Shown here in pieces: positions 1 to 6,082 of a stretch of 8,671 nucleotides of DNA. Location: NCBI GenBank assembly GCA_001786805.1, contig MFTJ01000021.1:1-8671 (forward strand), read 5' to 3'. Within the stretch, counting starts at the first letter, position 1. The number at the start of each line of letters is the position of its first letter. The position numbers and the translations under genes were made by a program. The notes under the pieces were generated by a model. The model worked only from the letters and a program-made list of their open reading frames with translations, was not told the origin of the DNA and did no database searches. Origin of the DNA: Candidatus Nomurabacteria bacterium RIFCSPHIGHO2_01_FULL_39_10 (GTDB lineage: Bacteria; Patescibacteriota; Minisyncoccia; Phycocordibacterales; UBA9973).

Positions 1-1150
1 AAATTTCAGCGAGCTGGCGTTCCGTAATAAGGGTTGCCGCAATTGTGCTTGCGCTTACAGAGTCTCCCTTCTTAATGTTTACGGCGGCAATTGTTCCGGA
101 AAACGGCGCGCGGATAAAATAATCAGCCAATTGTTCCTTTGCATCATTGAGCGTGTTTCCTTTTTGTTTCAGGGATAATTCCGCGGATTGTATGTCTAAA
201 TTAGAATTAGGAAAAGCGTCCTTATAACTTTTTATGCTCATTGTCGTTGTCTGAAGATTAAGCAGAAAAGTGTTAGTTTTGGATGTATAACTATTTAAAG
301 TTGTCTTATGCGCGATTATTAGCGAAGGGGTGCTGACATTATTTTTCTGCAGGGAACTGTCCACGAAATCAATATAATTGTTGGCGTTTTTTGTTACATC
401 GGAAATTAGCTTGGTACTCTCATAAGTTTGAGAGATGAGTTTTTCAATGGTCGCATTATCTGAAATTCTAGAAACTTTTTTGTAGCTGTCGAGGCTTGCG
501 TCGTAGGAATTTTTTGCCTTGTCAAAAGAATCCACCAAGTTCTGCTTCAAGACCAATATTTCATCATGATTATCGCCTGTAACTTGTCCCTCGTACCAGT
601 CTATATTCCACTGTTGCTGAGTGCCGACGCTGCTTTTGAAAAACATGTCATTCAGCCCCGCCATAATTCCCGGCAGGTCAAGAAATACATTTGAGATGTT
701 ATTAAAACCGTCATCATAAGCTTTTGCCAGGTCGGCATTCAGATTTTCACTTGAATCTTGAAGTTTTAACTTACCTAAAGAAATTTCCGCGGACTCCAAA
801 TTTATTTCTGCGTCGCGAACCGCCTTTTTTGCATTTTTGTCGTCAAGCTGAGCAATCAGTCCGCCGGTTCCTATTTTTTGTCCGTCTTTTACCGCTATAT
901 ATACGACATCTCCGGAAGCTTTGGCTTTGACATCAATTTGGTTGAAGCTTCCGACTTGGCCACTGCCCGAAATGGAAGACACAATCACCCCCTTTGATAT
1001 TTTGGCTGTTATATAACGGGGGGTTCCGGCGGTATTTGTAATTTTTTTGTATCCCCAGTATCCGGCGCCCAAAACGGCAATCAGCACAATGACGCTAATT
1101 ACCTTATAGGCAATAATATATAACTTTATTTTTTTAATAACCTTTCCCAT
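1..1150 (-). CDS. HlyD/MacA-type membrane fusion protein (efflux periplasmic adaptor), 3' end outside window
   Basis: The frame is open from ATG at 1150 to the window edge (383 codons, no stop). Seen: a basic N-terminus (GKVIKKIK), one transmembrane helix at about residues 18-34, and a first lipoyl-like half-motif near residues 71-105 (GDVVYIAVKDGQKIGTGGLI). A long helical, coiled-coil-like stretch follows at about 105-340, and then a second lipoyl half (IRAPFSGTIAAVNIKKGDSV) near the edge. This order is typical of adaptor subunits that link an inner-membrane transporter, often a MacB-type ABC permease, to export across the envelope. In a CPR cell, presumed to lack a classical outer membrane, the exact role is unclear. 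The start is supported by an extended -10 box 6 nt upstream. It lies 22 nt after the FN3 gene on the same strand; the partner transporter would be expected left of the window. The family call is firm, the substrate unknown. Confidence 0.9.
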   Translation of the reverse strand, partial: MGKVIKKIKLYIIAYKVISVIVLIAVLGAGYWGYKKITNTAGTPRYITAKISKGVIVSSISGSGQVGSFNQIDVKAKASGDVVYIAVKDGQKIGTGGLIAQLDDKNAKKAVRDAEINLESAEISLGKLKLQDSSENLNADLAKAYDDGFNNISNVFLDLPGIMAGLNDMFFKSSVGTQQQWNIDWYEGQVTGDNHDEILVLKQNLVDSFDKAKNSYDASLDSYKKVSRISDNATIEKLISQTYESTKLISDVTKNANNYIDFVDSSLQKNNVSTPSLIIAHKTTLNSYTSKTNTFLLNLQTTTMSIKSYKDAFPNSNLDIQSAELSLKQKGNTLNDAKEQLADYFIRAPFSGTIAAVNIKKGDSVSASTIAATLITERQLAEI

Positions 1151-1165
1151 TATGCTAATATAGCA
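1151..1165 (-). promoter_or_regulatory. Extended -10 promoter of the membrane fusion gene, leaderless geometry
   Basis: On the minus strand TGC-TATATT lies at 1165-1157, followed by 6 nt and then ATG at 1150. The -35 position at 17-nt spacing (AGAACA, 1185-1180) matches the TTGACA consensus weakly (3 of 6). The promoter lies in the 22-nt gap after the FN3 stop codon, so this gene can be transcribed separately from its upstream neighbour. No Shine-Dalgarno sequence is present. Confidence 0.65.
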
Positions 1166-1172
1166 CAGATTT

Positions 1173-2165
1173 TTATACGTGTTCTGACGCGCTTTCAGAT
1201 CTCCTTTCGAATAATTTGCGATAAGCGTGCTTCGTCATAATCAGGAGAATAAGCGCAAGAATAACCAAAATTACCCACCCGAAAAGATTTTTCGGCAGGA
1301 AAGAGCCCGCTCCAATGACATTTGCGACAAGAGAGAATGCTGAAGGTTCTATTGTGCTTGTGTTGGTGACGGCAGAGTCGTCTGTATTTTTTACAGTGAC
1401 GGCACTGGACGTCGCATTATTTGTGGTAAAACTTAAAGTAACGCCGTTCATTTTTGAAGTTCCGTTTTGCATGACAGCGCGGAAGTAGTAAGTTGTTTTC
1501 GGCGCAAGTCCGCTGATCGTGTTTATGTGTTTGGCGGAAGATAAAGAGCCTAGAGAAATCGCGGGAGTTATATAGTCCAAGTTCGGACTTGTTCCCCATT
1601 CAAACCAAGTGGTTGAATTATCCGGAATGCTCATTAAAAGAGAATTCAGCTTAGCGCTTCTGCTTGATACTGCTGTCGCGGGGTTCGTGTTTATTGCGGG
1701 AGCTACAGAAAATACATTACTATTTTCTGCGTTTACTACAGCCGGGAAATTAGTTCTGAACGAATTAGCGCTTCCATAAATAACTCCCTGCGGGTTTTGA
1801 ACTACAGCGCGGAAATAATATATGGTGTTAGGGCTAAGATTTGAGACAGTAGAATTAAAATTGGCGTATCCGGAATTAGAATTGATATGCGCCGTAGCAT
1901 ATTCAAAGTTTGTGTTTCTTCCGTATTGGAACCAAGTTTCTAAGTTGTAAGTGCTGTACAAATTGTTTCCATTTACCAAACCGCTTAAAATAGCGCTGGA
2001 ACCTGTTATGTTTGTTGCGTTCCCTGTCGTGATATTTACCGGAGTGTAATTATAAACATTACCGTTATAATTGTAATATTGCGCATGGGTAGGAACAGGC
2101 GAAAAGACAAATAAAGCAACTGCCAAAAGGATTATTCTTATTAATTTTATTATTTCATTTAACAT
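1173..2165 (-). CDS. Exported FN3-repeat surface protein with C-terminal membrane anchor
   Basis: 330 residues. Seen: a signal peptide (hydrophobic core about residues 8-21, likely cleavage after THA28). Two similar beta-rich repeats follow, at about 45-139 and 158-250. Each carries a WF-aromatic-aromatic-G motif (WFQYG 78-82; WFEWG 187-191) and a later YYFRAV motif (116-121; 226-231), as in the fibronectin type III-like domains common in CPR and Gram-positive surface proteins. A Ser/Thr/Asn-rich linker leads to a C-terminal transmembrane helix (about 294-310) and a basic tail (KHAYRKLFERR), so most of the chain should be outside the cell and anchored by its C-terminus. The binding target is unknown. 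The start is well supported by a near-consensus promoter 6 nt upstream. The adaptor gene follows 22 nt downstream on the same strand, but it has its own promoter. Confidence 0.85.
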   Translation of the reverse strand: MLNEIIKLIRIILLAVALFVFSPVPTHAQYYNYNGNVYNYTPVNITTGNATNITGSSAILSGLVNGNNLYSTYNLETWFQYGRNTNFEYATAHINSNSGYANFNSTVSNLSPNTIYYFRAVVQNPQGVIYGSANSFRTNFPAVVNAENSNVFSVAPAINTNPATAVSSRSAKLNSLLMSIPDNSTTWFEWGTSPNLDYITPAISLGSLSSAKHINTISGLAPKTTYYFRAVMQNGTSKMNGVTLSFTTNNATSSAVTVKNTDDSAVTNTSTIEPSAFSLVANVIGAGSFLPKNLFGWVILVILALILLIMTKHAYRKLFERRSESASEHV

Positions 2166-2200
2166 CTCTTAATTATAGCACTTTATGACATAAAAGTCAA
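2166..2200 (-). promoter_or_regulatory. Near-consensus promoter of the FN3 protein gene, leaderless
   Basis: On the minus strand: TTGACT (2200-2195), exactly 17 nt, TATAAT (2177-2172) with an upstream TGC (extended -10), then 6 nt and the ATG at 2165. It is the strongest promoter in the window. Transcription would start at or beside the A of ATG. A possible second promoter lies upstream (TGG-TACAAT at 2220-2212, with TTGGAA at 2239-2234, 16-nt spacing); that one is less certain. Confidence 0.85.
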
Positions 2201-2470
2201 CATGTGTGTTTATTGTACCAAGCTCGAACCTTTTTCCAAAACAAATGATGTGCCACGCGCGGAGCGCGTGGTGGTTTGAAACTGAATCATACGCTCCACA
2301 ACGAATTCCGTCACAGCCCAGTATCCGCTCCAGAACACGCCGTGAGAGCGTGTTTCTCCGCTGTGTCCGCCTCTCGCCTCGCCCCCGACCCCATGCAAGT
2401 TTGTTTGGCGCGGATTGCATTTGGATTCGGTATGGCGGTGGCGAGTCTCGGGCAACTAGAAAAAATACTT
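2201..2470. other. GC-rich intergenic island with hairpins, no convincing gene
   Basis: The 326 bases between the FN3 start and the NYN start hold no gene I can support. From about 2250 to 2455 the base composition is clearly more GC-rich than the AT-rich surroundings. Frames are open on both strands mainly because stop codons are rare in GC-rich DNA; their translations are Arg/Cys/Trp/Ser-rich and resemble no family I know. Structure is visible: a perfect 8-bp hairpin at 2253-2271 and a 7-bp inverted repeat AACACGC/GCGTGTT near 2334-2355. It could be a structured RNA, a repeat element or imported DNA. I see no tmRNA, RNase P or SRP RNA signature. Confidence 0.5.
2253..2271. repeat. Perfect 8-bp GC hairpin
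   Basis: CCACGCGC (2253-2260), loop GGA, GCGCGTGG (2264-2271). No T-run follows on either strand, so it is not a standard terminator. It sits at the left side of the GC-rich island. Confidence 0.7.
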
Positions 2471-2476
2471 ATAAAA

Positions 2477-2491
2477 TGATAAAATTTGATC
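2477..2491 (+). promoter_or_regulatory. Extended -10 promoter of the NYN remnant, leaderless geometry
   Basis: TG-A-TAAAAT (TAAAAT 2480-2485) followed by 6 nt and the ATG at 2492. No clear -35 is visible. The spacing is the same as at five other starts in the window and supports ATG 2492 as the original start of the broken gene. Confidence 0.55.
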
Positions 2492-2885
2492 ATGAAAAGG
2501 TTTGCTTTTATTTATGTGCAAAATACAGAAACAACAACACTGAAAGTGTTGTTGTTTGCTCTTGATCACGAAAAATTATTTATCATATCTAAAAGATAAA
2601 TGGAAATGTGAAAAAATATTTTTCTATCCGGGCATACAACACGGTAACGATGCTCGTGGAGAATTGTTTACAAAACTCACAGAACTTGGTGCGGTTGTCC
2701 GACCAAAATATTTTTTCACATACAAAAATGAAGACAAAATTGCTACTACAAATTGTCCAAAATGCAATACTGAAATTACACAGAGAATAGAAATGGGTTA
2801 CTCATGGAAATGTAACTGTGATGTTGAACTTGGGGTAATACAAATGGCACAATGAGAAGGATGGCTTGAAAAATATATTTGGTAA
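2492..2885 (+). pseudogene. NYN (LabA/DUF88-like) domain gene, frameshifted and truncated
   Basis: Two frames must be joined. ATG 2492 opens a 35-codon frame (MKRFAFIYVQNTE... DHEKLF) that ends at TAA 2597. The second frame continues the same protein (SYLKDKWKCEKIFFYPGI...) from about 2575 to TGA 2853. Removing one T from TTATTTA near 2574-2580 restores DHEKLLSYLKDKWKC, so a 1-nt insertion explains the break. NYN proteins are predicted Mg-dependent nucleases. Here the FID-x-QN start motif reads FIYVQN (Asp to Tyr), a CxxC...CxC finger-like insert precedes DVELGV, and the usual second half with the SGDSDF motif is missing. After TGA 2853 the frame goes on for nine codons (EGWLEKYIW) to TAA 2883. 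Loss of an acidic residue, the frameshift and the truncation together indicate a decayed gene. A sequencing error could explain the frameshift but not the truncation. Confidence 0.7.
2529..2557. repeat. Perfect 13-bp hairpin inside the NYN remnant
   Basis: The 13-nt arm 2529-2541 (AAACAACAACACT) is followed by the loop GAA and its exact reverse complement at 2545-2557. It lies in the coding region for the N-terminal NTETTTLKVLLF segment, shortly after the start. It could affect early elongation or terminate weakly; no function is shown. Confidence 0.8.
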
Positions 2886-3003
2886 TTTTTGTAAACATAT
2901 AATAACATGCGTGAACAAACATAAACCACAATAAGAGCCGAGGTTGTGCCAAATCCTTTACCCCAAAAAATAGTTTTTGCGAAACCGAGTCCATTTTTGA
3001 AAG

Positions 3004-3037
3004 CTCTGTGCTTCGCACAGAGGCGTGCGTAGCACGC
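3004..3037. repeat. Two adjacent GC-rich hairpins
   Basis: Hairpin 1: CTCTGTGC (3004-3011), loop TTC, GCACAGAG (3015-3022). Hairpin 2 begins at the next base: GCGTGC (3023-3028), loop GTA, GCACGC (3032-3037). They are followed by CGCGAGGGG at 3037-3045, which recurs at 3254-3262 on the other side of the tRNA. There is no T-run, so a simple terminator is unlikely. The arrangement resembles an intergenic palindromic repeat element. The 218 bases between the NYN remnant and the tRNA hold no other gene I can support. Confidence 0.65.
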
Positions 3038-3064
3038 GCGAGGGGACGCTAGTCATTACCGATT

Positions 3065-3092
3065 TTGAAAATAGGTTCTAACTTGGTATAGT
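3065..3092 (+). promoter_or_regulatory. Promoter of tRNA-Arg
   Basis: TTGAAA (3065-3070), 16 nt, TATAGT (3087-3092) with an upstream TGG (extended -10). The predicted transcription start near 3099 lies a few bases before the tRNA 5' end at 3104. Confidence 0.75.
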
Positions 3093-3103
3093 AAAGACAC
3101 CAG

Positions 3104-3175
3104 GTCCTCGTAGTTCAATGGATAGAACAGAAGGTTTCTAACCTTCTAATGTAGGTTCGATTCCTACCGGGGACA
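3104..3175 (+). tRNA. tRNA-Arg (anticodon UCU)
   Basis: A full cloverleaf can be folded by eye. Acceptor stem GTCCTCG (3104-3110) pairs with CGGGGAC (3168-3174), with one G-U. The D arm is GTTC...GAAC, the anticodon stem GAAGG/CCTTC holds loop TTTCTAA, and the T arm is GTAGG-TTCGATT-CCTAC. Anticodon TCT reads AGA/AGG, the Arg codons favoured in AT-rich genomes. The discriminator base is A3175. CCA is not encoded, so it must be added after transcription. The last four bases also belong to a downstream hairpin. Confidence 0.95.
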
Positions 3176-3221
3176 CAAGACTAGAAAAAACAAAGCAGTT
3201 TGTTTTTTCTAGTCTTGTGTC
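3172..3221. terminator. 23-bp perfect hairpin at the tRNA-Arg 3' end, probable bidirectional terminator
   Basis: Arms 3172-3194 and 3199-3221 are perfect reverse complements around the loop GCAG. The core is A6-CAAA-GCAG-TTTG-T6, so each strand reads a short stem followed by a T-run, as in intrinsic terminators, although the stem is unusually AT-rich. The 5' arm includes GAC of the tRNA acceptor stem plus the discriminator A, so the hairpin and the mature tRNA fold exclude each other. A tRNA-processing role or an integration scar is an alternative. Confidence 0.6.
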
Positions 3222-3234
3222 GACCGTAGCGATA

Positions 3235-3252
3235 TTTTGCGAACACGCAAAA
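3235..3252. repeat. 7-bp hairpin upstream of the pseudouridine synthase gene
   Basis: TTTTGCG (3235-3241), loop AACA, CGCAAAA (3246-3252). It lies in a GC-richer 90-nt leader that also has an outer ACCGT/ACGGT pair (3223-3227 and 3285-3289) and the CGCGAGGGG repeat. It may be part of a structured 5' leader or a repeat element; no known riboswitch is recognised. Confidence 0.45.
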
Positions 3253-3313
3253 CCGCGAGGGGCGGGCTGCGAAAATTTCGAGCGACGGTGAGAAATTATT
3301 TGTAGCCACATTT

Positions 3314-4015
3314 ATGCGAATAAAAGTTTTATACGAAGATTCTAATATTTTAGCCATAGAAAAACCTTCGGGTATTTCGGTGCATGGTGATGGTCGGTCA
3401 AAAGAGAAGACGATTACAGACTGGGTGATCAAAAACTATCCAAAAATGAAAAATGTTGGGGAGCCAATGGGAGAAATTTTGCGTCCGGGGATTGTTCACA
3501 GATTGGACAGAGAAACTTCCGGAGTCTTGCTTTTAGCTAAAAATCAAAAAGCTTTTGAATTTTTAAAAAAGCAATTTATAGACAGAGAAATTAAAAAAAT
3601 TTATCACGCGATAGTTTCCAGTTCCGTAAAAAATGACCGTGGAATTATAAACAAGCCGATAGGTCGAAGTCCGAGAGATTTTAGAAGATATTTAGCGGGC
3701 AGGGGGGCTAGAGGGGAATTGCGAGAAGCTATTACGGAATATAAAGTCTTAAAGCGTTTTGAAATTTCAAAAAATAAATTCACATATTTAGAAATAAAAC
3801 CTAAAACTGGAAGAACTCATCAAATTCGCGTGCATATGAAATTTTTTAATCATCCGGTTGTCTGTGACTCGCTTTATAATCCGGACGGAATTTGCCCGAA
3901 AAATATTTCTCGCATGGCTCTGCATGCCAAGAGCATAAAATTTAAAAATTTAAGTGGTAAAATTATAAAAGTGGAATCAAAATTGCCAAACTTTTTTCCC
4001 AGTTATACCAAATGA
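3314..4015 (+). CDS. RluA-family 23S rRNA/tRNA pseudouridine synthase
   Basis: 233 residues. This family converts specific uridines in rRNA or tRNA to pseudouridine in the cytoplasm. Seen: an N-terminal strand typical of the family (VLYEDSNILAIEKPSGISVH, 5-24), the catalytic motif HRLDRETSG at 62-70 with Asp65 as the expected nucleophile-like residue, and the RluA motif GRTHQIRVH at 166-174. No N-terminal S4 RNA-binding domain is present, so it is the short RluA-like type; the target uridine cannot be told from sequence. ATG 3314 fits the normal family start, with no good Shine-Dalgarno sequence and no clear -10 box at the 6-nt spacing. Its TGA overlaps the next open frame by 4 bp (ATGA). Confidence in the family is high, in the exact paralogue low. 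Confidence 0.92.
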   Translation: MRIKVLYEDSNILAIEKPSGISVHGDGRSKEKTITDWVIKNYPKMKNVGEPMGEILRPGIVHRLDRETSGVLLLAKNQKAFEFLKKQFIDREIKKIYHAIVSSSVKNDRGIINKPIGRSPRDFRRYLAGRGARGELREAITEYKVLKRFEISKNKFTYLEIKPKTGRTHQIRVHMKFFNHPVVCDSLYNPDGICPKNISRMALHAKSIKFKNLSGKIIKVESKLPNFFPSYTK

Positions 4016-5760
4016 CACAAACTTTGCCATGGCAGAAAATGTATCATGTGAAAATTATGAAAAACGAAACAAAAAATTGTCAGAATTGTAAAGGCGATTT
4101 TACCATTGAGCCGGATGATTTTTCTTTTTATGAAAAAATGAAAGTTCCGCCGCCCTCATGGTGTCCGGAATGCCGGATGACTCGACGACTTTCTTGTGCC
4201 AATAGTTGGTCTCTCTTTTGGCGCAATTGCAATAAATGCGAAAAAAGAATGCTCTCAATGTTTCCTCTCCAAAAGGATCTGACAGTTTATTGCCAGCAGT
4301 GTTGGTGGGCGGATGATTGGGATGGAACAGAATATGCTATGGAGTATGATGTAAGTCGTTCATTTTTTGCGCAACTTAAAGAGCTGGCAAAGAAAACTCC
4401 ATATACGACACTTGAAACCAGCTATTCGACGTTAAAAAATTGTGAATACTCAAACTCAATCGCCTATTCAAAAAATTGTTTCATGACCATCTGGGCAGAC
4501 TTTTGTGAAAATGTATATTATTCTTCCATCTTAAACGGACTCAAATGGAGTTCTGACTGTTTGCGAGGCTGGGAGTCTGAGTTGTGTCACGAATCCACAG
4601 GTTTTATCCGAAGTTACCGAGCTTTTTTCTCTGAGGATTTTGATGATTGTGTGGACATATGGTTTTGCAGAAATTGCTACAACTGCACTAATTGTATTGG
4701 TTGTGTAAATTTGCGTGGCGAATCAAATTGTATTTTTAATGTGAAATATTCCAAAGAAGAATATGCAAAAAAACTTAAAGAATTAGATTTTAGCTCTTGG
4801 GATAATATTCAAAAATTTGAAAAAGAAGCTCGCGAATTTTGGCTGACGAAGCCTTTTCGAGAATATAACGGAAACTCTTTCAATCTAAATGTAACCGGCG
4901 AACATGTGTATAAATCTAAAAATTCCAAAGAGTGCTACATCTTAAACGGCGCGGAAAATTGCAAGTGGTGCCAGCTCATTACTGTCGACGGCTCCAGAGA
5001 CTGCATGGATTACACAGGTTGGGGGAATAAAGCCGAGCTTTTGTATGAGTGTCTGCAAGTGGGAGACGGAGCGAGCAGGTGCAAGTTTGCTTCGCATTGC
5101 TTTCCTGATGCCTTAAATACTGAATATTGTCACTGGGCGGTTTCCAGCAAAAATAATTTTGGCTGCGTGAATTTAAAAAGAAAAAGTCATTGTATTTTAA
5201 ATAAGCAGTATTCTAAAGAAGAATATGAAAAACTGAAAGAAAAAATAATTGCGGATATGAAAAACAATCCGTATGTAGACGAGCAAGGGAGGGCATGGAG
5301 TTACGGAGAATTTTTTTCTCCCGGATTCGGGAACTTTGCCTATAATAATTCTAATGCCAACAAATTTATTCCAAAAACAAAAGAAGAAGCGACAAGCTTG
5401 GGTTATTCTTGGAATGACGCGGTGAATCCGAGCGCGGAATGTCCGATGAAATCCGGAGCATTGCCTCAGACGATAGCCGAAACCGAAGAAACTATTTTGC
5501 AAGAAATTATAGAATGTATGTCCTGCAAACGGAGCTATAAAATTGTTCAGGGCGAACTTGACCTGCTCTGCAAAATGAATTTGCCGGTTCCGCATGAGTG
5601 CCCGAAATGCAGGGAGAACAGAAGATTTGCCCGCATGAACGCTCCGGGCATGCATCATAGAACTTGCGCTAAGTGCGAAAAAGAAATTTATACGCCGTAT
5701 GCGCCGGAAAGGCAGGAAATAGTTTATTGTGTAAAATGTTATCAGGGTGAATTTTTGTAA
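4012..5760 (+). CDS. Cys-rich protein with duplicated four-CxxC zinc-ribbon cassettes, CPR-type family of unknown function
   Basis: 582 residues from ATG 4012, or 567 from Met16 (4057). Each end carries four CxxC pairs: 23/26, 51/54, 73/76, 94/97 and 502/505, 530/533, 552/555, 573/576. Gaps between pairs are 25, 19 and 18 in both cassettes, and both share P-x-P-x-x-CPxCRxxRR around the second pair. The roughly 400-residue middle has about 22 more Cys and a repeated unit GCVNL...C-I-x-N-x-x-YSKEEY at about 232-257 and again at about 387-412. Total Cys is about 40. Zinc binding at the ends is a strong inference; the middle may bind metal or be an elongated repeat fold. I recognise the family from CPR genomes, where labels such as CaiB/BaiF appear without support here. 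Start choice: 4012 overlaps the upstream stop (ATGA, possible coupling); 4057 fits the first Cys pair better and has TATCAT 9 nt upstream. Confidence 0.8.
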   Translation: MTQTLPWQKMYHVKIMKNETKNCQNCKGDFTIEPDDFSFYEKMKVPPPSWCPECRMTRRLSCANSWSLFWRNCNKCEKRMLSMFPLQKDLTVYCQQCWWADDWDGTEYAMEYDVSRSFFAQLKELAKKTPYTTLETSYSTLKNCEYSNSIAYSKNCFMTIWADFCENVYYSSILNGLKWSSDCLRGWESELCHESTGFIRSYRAFFSEDFDDCVDIWFCRNCYNCTNCIGCVNLRGESNCIFNVKYSKEEYAKKLKELDFSSWDNIQKFEKEAREFWLTKPFREYNGNSFNLNVTGEHVYKSKNSKECYILNGAENCKWCQLITVDGSRDCMDYTGWGNKAELLYECLQVGDGASRCKFASHCFPDALNTEYCHWAVSSKNNFGCVNLKRKSHCILNKQYSKEEYEKLKEKIIADMKNNPYVDEQGRAWSYGEFFSPGFGNFAYNNSNANKFIPKTKEEATSLGYSWNDAVNPSAECPMKSGALPQTIAETEETILQEIIECMSCKRSYKIVQGELDLLCKMNLPVPHECPKCRENRRFARMNAPGMHHRTCAKCEKEIYTPYAPERQEIVYCVKCYQGEFL

Positions 5761-5783
5761 GTGAACAACTTTGTTGTAATATG

Positions 5784-5831
5784 TTGATATTTATGTATAA
5801 TAAATACATATTATAAATATCATTTAAAACT
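5784..5831 (+). promoter_or_regulatory. AT-rich promoter/operator region of the toxin-antitoxin pair
   Basis: Overlapping inverted repeats lie just upstream of the antitoxin: TATGTAT (5792-5798) with ATACATA (5804-5810), and ATAATA (5797-5802) with TATTAT (5809-5814). Candidate -10 boxes are TATAAT (5796-5801) and TATCAT (5818-5823, 8 nt before ATG). TTGATA (5784-5789) is a possible -35. RHH antitoxins usually repress their own operon by binding such palindromes, so this is the likely operator; the exact promoter is uncertain. Confidence 0.5.
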
Positions 5832-6080
5832 ATGAAATCAATCACTTTCACAAACAACTTATCTTCTGAACTAATGAACTGGATGGAAACATATTCTGCT
5901 CGTCATAAATTAACTAGGAGGGCAATAATAGAGAAAGCCTTAAATGACTTGAGAAAATCTGCGCGACAAAAAGAGTATGCCTCCTCTTTCAAGAGAGCAT
6001 CTTTAGATAGAGAAATAAAAAATATGACCGAAGACGGCATGGGAGATTATTTCAAACAGCTTATAAATCTTGAGAAATAA
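5832..6080 (+). CDS. Ribbon-helix-helix antitoxin, partner of MazF
   Basis: 82 residues. An N-terminal strand (KSITFTNNLS) is followed by two helices (SELMNWMETYSARHKL, then TRRAIIEKALNDLRKS), the pattern of a dimeric ribbon-helix-helix DNA-binding domain at about residues 1-45. The charged C-terminal half (about 46-82) would be the part that binds and neutralises the toxin. It is 2 nt upstream of the MazF-like toxin gene, the usual antitoxin-first order, and is preceded by AT-rich palindromes suited to autoregulation. The DNA-binding N-terminus is intact, unlike the RHH gene at 7559-7789. Family identity is from pattern and context, not from a strong unique motif. Confidence 0.82.
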   Translation: MKSITFTNNLSSELMNWMETYSARHKLTRRAIIEKALNDLRKSARQKEYASSFKRASLDREIKNMTEDGMGDYFKQLINLEK

Positions 6081-6082
6081 AT

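Noticed and set aside
2206..2565. Open frames on both strands in the GC-rich island (up to 119 codons)
   Set aside because: Several overlapping frames are open because of high GC; the translations have no recognisable domain, and one of them runs into the NYN remnant in the wrong frame.
2853..2885. TGA 2853 read as glycine or tryptophan (alternative code), extending the NYN remnant by EGWLEKYIW
   Set aside because: Other genes here end cleanly at TGA and no TGA occurs inside the intact genes, so a recoded TGA is unlikely; decay is simpler.
2776..3018. 80-codon minus-strand frame after the NYN remnant
   Set aside because: It starts at the base of a palindrome, overlaps the NYN remnant antisense, has no -10 box at the usual spacing and matches nothing I know.
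5197..5658. 153-codon minus-strand frame inside the Cys-rich protein gene
   Set aside because: Antisense to a well-supported gene; its Phe-rich composition mirrors the Lys/Glu codons of the sense strand.
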